Positions 1-4,701 of a stretch of 5,166 nt of DNA are shown here, in pieces. The notes beneath the pieces were generated by a model. That model saw nothing but the letters and a program-made list of their open reading frames with translations, was not told where the DNA came from and did not search any database. The DNA is from Candidatus Methanoperedentaceae archaeon (GTDB lineage: Archaea > Halobacteriota > Methanosarcinia > Methanosarcinales > Methanoperedenaceae): the NCBI GenBank assembly GCA_013331375.1, contig DUGO01000217.1:1-5166 (forward strand), written 5' to 3'. The translations under genes were made by a program, and so were the position numbers. Position 1 is the first letter of the stretch. Each line of letters starts with the position of its first letter.

Positions 1-43
1 GGTATATACAAGGACAATACCGAAATTTTCCTTGAATCAATGA

Positions 44-131
44 GATATCGGTATCGGACATAATTTAGCATATCCGATATGATACCAATGTATATATCGG
101 TATCGGCGAAATTAAGGGAAATCCGATATAT
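44..131. repeat. Two-copy 49-base tandem repeat with inverted TATCGG/CCGATA arms
   Basis: The 13-mer ATATCGGTATCGG occurs at 45-57 and again at 94-106, exactly 49 bases apart. The 9-mer ATCCGATAT occurs at 72-80 and at 121-129, also 49 bases apart. Each unit is therefore a conserved left arm, a diverged 14-base middle and a conserved right arm. Within each unit the outer arms are inverted complements: ATATCGG (45-51) with CCGATAT (74-80), and ATATATCGG (92-100) with CCGATATAT (123-131). In total there are six TATCGG/CCGATA hexamers in 83 bases. A third unit is not seen 49 bases to either side, although the window edge is close on the left. It could be a pair of operator sites, a folded RNA or DNA element, or a remnant of a longer array. 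The function is unknown. Confidence 0.75.
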
Positions 132-183
132 CAACTACTAAGCCTGCGCCATTGAAAAGATGTCTTGTACGAATGCGAAAGCA

Positions 184-238
184 GCGAACTCCGAACGAAC
201 TCAACGACGAGTTCGTTCCAGTTCGTGTGAGTTCGTTG
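184..238. repeat. GAACGAACTC inverted repeat with extra half-sites
   Basis: GAACGAACTC (193-202) and GAGTTCGTTC (209-218) form a perfect 10-base inverted repeat around a 6-base centre. More half-sites surround it: GCGAACTC ends at 191, AGTTCGT lies at 220-226, and GAGTTCGTT at 229-237 repeats 209-217 directly at 20-base spacing. No T-run follows, so a simple intrinsic terminator is not indicated. It lies 86 bases upstream of the hicB start, so it could be an operator for the toxin-antitoxin locus, but it may equally be a dispersed intergenic repeat. The repeat is seen directly; the role is a guess. Confidence 0.7.
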
Positions 239-294
239 CCAATTCTCACGCTTTTCAAAAATGCTGGAATTAAGGCGCGAATAGATAGTATAGT

Positions 295-323
295 TTTAAT
301 AACTACAAATCTAATTATCAACT
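295..323 (+). promoter_or_regulatory. Probable TATA box and start region for hicB
   Basis: TTTAATAA at 295-302 is centred about 26 bases before the hicB ATG. In archaea the TATA box normally sits about 25-30 bases upstream of the transcription start, so transcription would begin at or next to the ATG. No Shine-Dalgarno-like sequence precedes the start codon, which fits a leaderless message. The surrounding DNA is AT-rich, so chance matches are possible. Confidence 0.45.
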
Positions 324-530
324 ATGCGATTCACAGTAAAACTCGAAGAATCGGATGAAGGTGGATATACAGCCCAGTGTCTTGAACTTCCCGCAGCGAT
401 AAGTGAAGGAAATACAAAAGAAGAAGCTCTGGAAAACATTAAAGAAGCAATTCAACTGGTTCTTGAAGTCTCACGGGAACAAGCGCGGTCGTATACTGAA
501 GTCTTTAGTGTGGAAGTGGCAAGTGCCTAA
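324..530 (+). CDS. hicB: HicB-family antitoxin (short, single-domain type)
   Basis: This 68-residue protein matches the short HicB/UPF0150 antitoxin pattern. It begins with a beta strand (MRFTVKLEESDEGGYTAQ), then a CLELPAAISEGNTKEEALENI stretch (residues 19-39) and an amphipathic helix to about residue 54. In the family this partial RNase-H-like fold binds HicA and blocks its RNA-cleaving activity. There is no room for the C-terminal DNA-binding domain that longer HicB proteins use for autoregulation, so repression of its own promoter is doubtful. It overlaps the downstream hicA start by 8 bases, the usual sign of translational coupling. The antitoxin reads intact, whereas its toxin partner is broken. 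The start was chosen because the ATG coincides with the family's N-terminal strand and sits at TATA-box distance. Confidence 0.85.
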   Translation: MRFTVKLEESDEGGYTAQCLELPAAISEGNTKEEALENIKEAIQLVLEVSREQARSYTEVFSVEVASA

Positions 531-735
531 ACTCCCGTCTGTATCTGGCAGGAAATTATCAGATCTTTGAATAAGATGGGTTTTATCATAGTACGCCAGA
601 AAGGGAGCCACGCTTATGCAAAAAGGGGATTCAACAGTTACTGTTCCACTACATGACCCTGTCAAGGAAACCACTCTTAAAAGCATATTGAATCAGGCAG
701 GAGTTTCATTGGAAGAATTATTAGAGTATCTTTGA
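523..735 (+). pseudogene. hicA: HicA-family toxin gene, disrupted by two compensating frameshifts
   Basis: HicA toxins are small double-stranded-RNA-binding-fold ribonucleases that cleave mRNA in the ribosome-dependent growth-arrest pathway. Starting at GTG 523, the frame reads MPKLPSVSGRK and then meets TGA at 568-570. Shifting by one base near the AAA at 553-555 gives IIRSLNKMGFIIVRQKGSHA in the next frame, including the GSH motif with the family's catalytic histidine (609-611). That frame fails after the A5G4 run at 620-628. Returning to the first frame there gives GDSTVTVPLH and then a tail LKSILNQAGVSLEELLEYL, ending at TGA 733-735. The first lesion is -1 and the second +1, so the total length (213 bases, 70 residues) is normal for HicA. 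Both lesions lie at short homopolymers, so sequencing or assembly error is as likely as true decay. As written, no functional toxin can be made. Confidence 0.8.
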
Positions 736-1040
736 ATCGAACCAATTTAAAAGCAAACTAACAGTTCTCATCCGGTCCGTTCCCGAATGATTTCGCATAT
801 CATGCCATGCAGTCAAGGGCACGAAAACGCATGCGCATCATGACCTGATGCCATCCGCAGCCTCAGCCCTTTTCCATCCTGCCCATCTCATTGTTCACCA
901 CAACAATGCACTGGTCTGCATGCAGCGCCATCGGTCCCGCGCCCACCACTTTCGCGCCGCATTTGCCGAACAAGCGCATCCATCTAGTCTGTCATGCCCG
1001 TATCGGCACAAAACAAGATCCCTGACCAGAAAAACAATCA
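736..1040. other. Gene-poor intergenic stretch of about 300 bases
   Basis: No convincing intact gene lies between hicA and the DUF3795-like gene. The stretch from about 780 to 1000 is visibly richer in G and C than the AT-rich flanks. It contains a small hairpin (GCATCA 835-840 with TGATGC 846-851, 5-base loop) and a perfect 10-base palindrome CTGCATGCAG (916-925). A plus-strand open frame at 848-1048 has a His/Ser/Arg-rich composition typical of antisense reading and is not called. A possible minus-strand coding fragment is listed separately. No T-rich terminator was seen right after hicA. Confidence 0.5.
863..979 (-). pseudogene. Possible decayed coding fragment, unidentified
   Basis: On the minus strand, a frame open from 991 down to the stop at 863-865 reads MRLFGKCGAKVVGAGPMALH and then ADQCIVVVNNEMGRMEKG. 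The composition (Gly, Val, Ala, balanced charges, two Cys) looks protein-like, and the local GC richness with G/C at third positions suggests a former gene. There is no clear promoter or Shine-Dalgarno sequence, and neighbouring frames do not continue it convincingly. At 38 codons it could also be chance. I do not recognise a family. Confidence 0.22.
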
Positions 1041-1071
1041 TTAAATAGCATGTGAGACCATCTCATCACGG
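1041..1071 (+). promoter_or_regulatory. Probable TATA box and small palindrome before the DUF3795-like gene
   Basis: TTAAATA at 1041-1047 is centred about 28 bases before the ATG at 1072, the distance expected for an archaeal leaderless or near-leaderless transcript. Between the box and the start lies the inverted repeat TGAGA-CCA-TCTCA (1053-1065), which could be a repressor site because it covers the expected initiation region. There is no clear Shine-Dalgarno sequence. Confidence 0.5.
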
Positions 1072-1632
1072 ATGGCAGTGGACATCAGATATCCTGAAAT
1101 AGGCATTTGCGGACTTTCCTGCAGACTGTGCCCCCATTACCATACCGAGGGTGAAAGCAGGTGCGGTGGATGCAAGACCGAATCCAGGATATGTGCTGGC
1201 TGCCCTTTTATCACCTGCGCCCTGAAGAAGAAAGGAATTGAGTTCTGCTGGGATTGCGAAGAGAGCGGAACCTGTGAAAAATGGATGAATCACAGGGAAG
1301 CCGGGAAGATGGTAGATTCATTCAAGTGCTACCAGAAACTTGAAGATGATATCGCATTTAGCCAAAAGAACGGGGTAGAGGAGTTTGAAAAGGCTCAGAA
1401 AATAAGAGAGCACCTCTTAAAAGAGATGCTTGGGGAATTCAACGAGGGGCGCTCAAAAAGCTATTACTGCATCGCAGCAACGGTCTTGGAGATTGAGGAA
1501 TTGGAAGACGCCTTGACGAAAGCAAGGAAAGGCTCTGGCGGATTAGATATCAAGGCTAAATCCAGGGTTCTTCACTCAGTGCTGGACGAGATAGCTGAAC
1601 GAAAGAACTACCTTTTGAAGTTGAGAAAATGA
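1072..1632 (+). CDS. DUF3795-like cysteine-rich protein
   Basis: This 186-residue protein opens with the CGLxCxxCP signature (C13, C17, C20), followed by C31xxC34, C41xxC44, C49, C59xxC62 and C68. That arrangement is typical of DUF3795, a family common in methanogens and anaerobes whose function is not established. Two more cysteines are at 86 and 133. The clustered pairs suggest bound zinc or an iron-sulfur cluster; which one cannot be told from sequence. From about residue 88 to the end the protein is charged and helical (many Glu, Lys, Leu), possibly a coiled coil or partner-binding tail, longer than a minimal DUF3795 domain. No signal peptide or membrane segment is visible, so it should be cytoplasmic. 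The ATG at 1072 is preferred because the Cys motif starts soon after it and a TATA box lies 28 bases upstream. The gene appears to be a single transcription unit, convergent with the serine hydrolase gene 50 bases downstream. Confidence 0.75.
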   Translation: MAVDIRYPEIGICGLSCRLCPHYHTEGESRCGGCKTESRICAGCPFITCALKKKGIEFCWDCEESGTCEKWMNHREAGKMVDSFKCYQKLEDDIAFSQKNGVEEFEKAQKIREHLLKEMLGEFNEGRSKSYYCIAATVLEIEELEDALTKARKGSGGLDIKAKSRVLHSVLDEIAERKNYLLKLRK

Positions 1633-1682
1633 AAAAGTTTGGCGCGCAGGACCCCGATTCGTGCTATGTGCCTGATATTATG

Positions 1683-3263
1683 TTACTCCTCCAGCCGTCC
1701 TTCGAACTTCGCGCCGATTTCATGGGCGGTCTGCAGAGCCTCCACTACCGCGCGGTCACCCTCTATGTGCATCCGGATTATGAAGTGGATGTTCCTGGCA
1801 ATTTCATCGTACTCCAGCACGAAGGTATCTGCGTCTGCCCAGTAGCCCCTCTGACCAAGAGGAAGGTTATAATCGCCCTTCGACAGGCGGTACACACCAT
1901 CCAGACCGACGGGTCTGGGCGGCATTTGACCCCTGCCTGTAAGCGTGATGTTAAGCACAGCCTCCTCCGACCCGTTGAAATCGATGCGGAGCTTCTCGAC
2001 CTTCAGGGTATTGGGCTCAAAAATGAAGGTCTTACCTGAGATGTTTGCCTTTTGGGGAAGTGGTGCCGCCTGCCGGGGTGCAGGAGGCTGTGAGATTATG
2101 TTGAGCGCAGCTTCGAGCTTTGCCATTCCTTCCTGGTTGGCGGGTAGCGTTTTGCCCATGTCCATAATGGTCGCGGTCAGCAAAGGCTCTATCTCATCAA
2201 AATCGAATCCGCCGCCGGTCGTCACCACGATGAGGTTCCACTCAGGCACCACGATGATGCGCTGCCCGCCTCTCCCGATTGCGCTGTATAAAGCCGGGTC
2301 GCTCTCTGGCACCCACCATCCGTAGCCGTAATCGTCATCGCCGCCAGTATCGATCTGAGCCATGACCGATTTCTCAACCCAGTCCCGGGATACTACCTGC
2401 CCATCTTCCCACTGCCCTTTGTTGAGCCACAGGTAGCCTATCTTTGCCATATCGTGCGGGTGCAGGAACAGCTCTGCAGAGCCCACATTATAACCCTGTG
2501 GATCGGTAGTCCAGATGACATCCCGGATTCCCAGAGGTTCAAAGAGATTCCGGCGTCCGAACTCAAGGGCAGTCATCCCGGTCGCATTTTGCAGGATAGG
2601 CGAAAGCAGGTGAAGCCCCGGGCTGCAGTAAACGAAGTGAGTGCCGGGCTCCCAGACTACCTTTCGGTCCAGGGTGAACTGCACCCAGTCCGGACTTGCC
2701 ATCATCTCATTCAGGGTAGCTTCATCGCGCTCGCTCGTGCAGTCAAGCCCTGATGACATGCTTGCAAGATGACGCACAGTGATGCTTTCCTTACGTGCAT
2801 CACGATTGAGGATGATGCGGTCAGGAAAGAATGATACCATCGGCTCATCGAGCTTCAGCTTACCCTGGTCTGCGGCGATGGCTATCAGGGTAGTCATGAC
2901 GCTTTTTGTCACCGAAGCCTGGTCATGAACTGTCGTCCCGTTGTATGGGTAGAAGTAAGCATCAACCACTACCTCGCCGTTTCGGATTACGAGTAAGCTG
3001 TGGATGTTGATGTTCCGCTCCCTCATGGTAAGCAGCGCATCCGCAAGTCCGGATGAGTTGAATCCGTGTTCCTCAGGCGTGCCGTTGCGCCAGCCAAGCG
3101 TTGGCCAGTATTCTGGCTTTGAACTTTTTTCCGGGCTCTGCAGCTGAGGTATGAATAAAACAATCAGCAATGCTAAGACCGCCACAGGTACTATCCAGAA
3201 CAAGATTTTACGAAAAGGACTTTGTTGTTCCCCCATATCCCATGGATATTTGACCGCCCTCAT
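1683..3263 (-). CDS. Membrane-anchored serine hydrolase, beta-lactamase/NylB-like family
   Basis: This 526-residue protein has a short basic N-terminus, one hydrophobic segment (residues 20-39), a linker, and a serine beta-lactamase-like domain at about 55-370. The SxxK motif is S117-V-T-K120, with S117 as the expected acylated nucleophile. The second motif is Y212-C-S (YxS rather than YxN, as seen in NylB-like and CubicO-like hydrolases). GRGGQ at 330-334 is in the place of the KTG/HxG strand. After a Pro/Ala-rich linker (391-405), residues 408-526 form a beta-rich C-terminal domain resembling the accessory domains of these enzymes. Family members hydrolyse esters, amides or peptides; the substrate here is unknown, and antibiotic resistance should not be assumed. 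The hydrophobic anchor puts the enzyme outside the cytoplasm. The start is uncertain: Met10 (ATG at 3234-3236) lies 30 bases after a CTTAAATA box and would be leaderless, whereas Met1 fits a stronger upstream TATA box. A T5 tract on this strand (1632-1636) could help end transcription. Confidence 0.85.
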   Translation of the reverse strand: MRAVKYPWDMGEQQSPFRKILFWIVPVAVLALLIVLFIPQLQSPEKSSKPEYWPTLGWRNGTPEEHGFNSSGLADALLTMRERNINIHSLLVIRNGEVVVDAYFYPYNGTTVHDQASVTKSVMTTLIAIAADQGKLKLDEPMVSFFPDRIILNRDARKESITVRHLASMSSGLDCTSERDEATLNEMMASPDWVQFTLDRKVVWEPGTHFVYCSPGLHLLSPILQNATGMTALEFGRRNLFEPLGIRDVIWTTDPQGYNVGSAELFLHPHDMAKIGYLWLNKGQWEDGQVVSRDWVEKSVMAQIDTGGDDDYGYGWWVPESDPALYSAIGRGGQRIIVVPEWNLIVVTTGGGFDFDEIEPLLTATIMDMGKTLPANQEGMAKLEAALNIISQPPAPRQAAPLPQKANISGKTFIFEPNTLKVEKLRIDFNGSEEAVLNITLTGRGQMPPRPVGLDGVYRLSKGDYNLPLGQRGYWADADTFVLEYDEIARNIHFIIRMHIEGDRAVVEALQTAHEIGAKFEGRLEE

Positions 3264-3315
3264 ATTTAAGAACTTTCACGGCTTTATTCCTATACAAAAT
3301 ATTTTTTTTTATATA
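3262..3315 (-). promoter_or_regulatory. Probable promoter(s) of the serine hydrolase gene
   Basis: On the minus strand, TATATAAA (3308-3315), followed by a long A-run, is a strong archaeal TATA-box match. Initiation about 26 bases on, near 3285, would leave a leader of about 22 bases before Met1 at 3263. A second box, CTTAAATAT (3262-3270), would place initiation next to Met10 at 3236. Which one is used decides the true N-terminus. Confidence 0.5.
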
Positions 3316-3459
3316 CTGCTGCGCCTGTTCGCCTGACCTTGCCGCTGTATTCACACGTTGCCCCTCTTCCAGTTGCTGCCCCCTCATGCATATCCACATT
3401 ACCCGGCGGCTCTTAACGTATGTGCATTGCCAAATGTCGGGACGTGGGAGATGGAATGA

Positions 3460-4476
3460 TTACGGATTCGTCAGAGGAAGATAATCTCCGCCGTATGTGA
3501 TATTTCCAGAACTTGTATAGGGAACCAGCGTATCTCCCAGACCGTCCCCGTCCGTATCGACTCCTGCATAATCCGACCAGTAATTTCCTCCAAGATAAGG
3601 TCCGCCAATGATATTCGTGCCAGCCTGTCTTGGAATATTCCAGCGATTGAGCCCATTATCCCAAACATTGCGCAGATTGTTGAATTTGTTGTTGTAAATC
3701 GTGTTGTTTGTTGAAGATACCAGATAGATACCTCTGCCTATAGAGTTGTTCAAGATAGTGTTGCCGCTTACAACGCTGTTATTGCTGTAATACTGCAGAA
3801 TTATGCCGTAGATAAGGTTCGAGCTCACCGTGTTGTTGCTTATGGTGTTATTGCTTGATAGTCTCAGGTCTATGCCGTTGCCGTTGTTCGAAGCGTTATT
3901 GTTAATGAGCCTGGTATTGCTCGCAGATGTTAGTTGCATGCCGAATCCAGCATAGAACGGGAGGATGCTTCCGTTCACGGCATTATTGTTCATAAGCGTG
4001 TTATTGCTCGAATATTCCACCAAGATACCTATGCTGTTGTTAATAGCGTAATTGTTCCTGACGATATTGTTATTTGAAGATACCCTTATCCCCGCATTTG
4101 GCCAGAATATCGATGCCGTGCTGTTCGTCACCACAAACCCTTCAAGCGTGTTCGTTCCTTTGCTGAGGGTCGTCAGAAATATGGCGCTCCCGCTCCTCCT
4201 GGCGTCCACCACTGGCAGCCCCTGACCAGTGTCTATACCGCGCAGGATAAGCTGTCTGTTAACGACCACATTCTCGAAATACATGCCGCTGTTCACAAGG
4301 ATTGTATCTTTCGAACTTGCGTTGTTTATAGCATCCTGGATTTTCGTAAAATCCGCGCCACCGCTGTCATCTACCGTCCACGTTCTTGCGCTCACAGCGC
4401 CTGTAATCAGCAGGACTGCCAGCACCGTAACTCCCGCTGCACTGAAAACCTGCTTTCCGCACACATCCAAAACCAT
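3460..4476 (-). CDS. Secreted NosD-like right-handed beta-helix protein
   Basis: This 338-residue protein has a signal peptide with a hydrophobic core at residues 10-29 and a likely cleavage after A30 (AVSA before RTW). Next comes WTVDDSGGADFTKIQDAI (33-50), the usual opening of archaeal NosD/pectate-lyase-like surface proteins. From about 135 to 270 there are some six beta-helix coils of roughly 23-28 residues, each starting with an SSNNTI-NN type turn. The C-terminal part has NYWSDY (298-303) and an Asp-rich DTDGDGLGD loop (307-315), which resembles calcium-binding loops, and the protein ends at PLTNP. About a dozen N-x-S/T sequons suggest heavy N-glycosylation. No C-terminal membrane segment or sorting signal is seen, so it should be released or held non-covalently in the envelope. 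The frame is open to an ATG at 4641, but Met at 4476 is chosen because it directly precedes the signal peptide and lies downstream of the TATA box. Such proteins are thought to bind or process polysaccharide or act as surface layers; the ligand is unknown. Confidence 0.8.
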   Translation of the reverse strand: MVLDVCGKQVFSAAGVTVLAVLLITGAVSARTWTVDDSGGADFTKIQDAINNASSKDTILVNSGMYFENVVVNRQLILRGIDTGQGLPVVDARRSGSAIFLTTLSKGTNTLEGFVVTNSTASIFWPNAGIRVSSNNNIVRNNYAINNSIGILVEYSSNNTLMNNNAVNGSILPFYAGFGMQLTSASNTRLINNNASNNGNGIDLRLSSNNTISNNTVSSNLIYGIILQYYSNNSVVSGNTILNNSIGRGIYLVSSTNNTIYNNKFNNLRNVWDNGLNRWNIPRQAGTNIIGGPYLGGNYWSDYAGVDTDGDGLGDTLVPYTSSGNITYGGDYLPLTNP

Positions 4477-4491
4477 GAATGCCACGTTATT

Positions 4492-4517
4492 GTATGTAAG
4501 ATACATACTATAAAAAA
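4492..4517 (-). promoter_or_regulatory. TATA box and adjoining palindromic operator candidate for the NosD-like gene
   Basis: On the minus strand, TTTTTTATA (4509-4517) is a TATA-like box; initiation is expected near 4487, about 11 bases before the chosen ATG at 4476. Immediately downstream of the box is a perfect spaced palindrome: GTATGTA (4492-4498), 3 bases, TACATAC (4502-4508). A dimeric regulator bound there would cover the space between the TATA box and the transcription start, a typical repression site in archaea. The palindrome is seen directly; its use is inferred. Confidence 0.5.
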
Positions 4518-4652
4518 TTTGTGATTCATCTGGAATAGTTGTCCATTTCATTTCATGGCAAAAAATGGTGCAAAATCTTTTCGGGACTGCACACCCGGAG
4601 CTACAAAACGAGGCTGTAAAAAACTTTGGTGTTAAAGCCAAATAAAGAAAGC

Positions 4653-4700
4653 CTTATTTACTAGTAACGTCTAAATTCTTGCAGACTGAGAATAGGTAGG
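4653..4700 (+). promoter_or_regulatory. Possible promoter and ribosome binding site of the membrane-protein gene
   Basis: CTTATTTA (4653-4660) is a TATA-like box that would start transcription near 4683 and leave a leader of about 20 bases containing AGGTAGG (4694-4700), a partial Shine-Dalgarno match but very close to the ATG at 4702. A second candidate, TAAATT (4672-4677), lies 28 bases before the ATG and would give a leaderless message. The sequence does not decide between them. Confidence 0.35.
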
Positions 4701-4701
4701 C

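Noticed and set aside
44..131. Reading the 49-base units as a CRISPR array
   Set aside because: There are only two units, the conserved parts are two short inverted arms and not one repeat of 25-37 bases, and the variable part is 14 bases, too short for a spacer. No cas gene is present.
193..218. The 10-base inverted repeat as an intrinsic terminator
   Set aside because: No T-run follows the stem on either strand, and archaeal termination normally relies on T-rich tracts.
112..321. Minus-strand open frame of 69 codons over the repeats
   Set aside because: It has an Arg/Ser-rich composition, is built on the repeat sequence, and has no promoter or ribosome binding site.
152..358. Plus-strand open frame of 68 codons upstream of hicB
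   Set aside because: It runs through the inverted repeat cluster and the hicB promoter and overlaps hicB in another frame; the residues do not look like a folded protein or a known family.
523..600. Programmed +1 frameshifting in hicA because of CTT TGA at 565-570
   Set aside because: CTT TGA is the classic prfB +1 site, but a +1 shift here meets TAA two codons later. The HicA sequence requires a -1 shift instead, and a second shift further on.
471..686. Minus-strand open frame across hicA
   Set aside because: It is antisense to recognisable HicB and HicA sequence.
1629..2325. Plus-strand open frames at 1629-2039 and 1945-2325
   Set aside because: Both are antisense shadows of the serine hydrolase, which has clear motifs on the minus strand.
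3208..3399. Minus-strand open frame of 63 codons upstream of the serine hydrolase
   Set aside because: It crosses the hydrolase promoter and start in another frame and has low-quality composition with no family resemblance.
4477..4641. N-terminal extension of the NosD-like protein to the ATG at 4641
   Set aside because: The extra 55 residues are Cys/Phe-rich and would put the signal peptide inside the protein; the TATA box and palindrome lie within this stretch.
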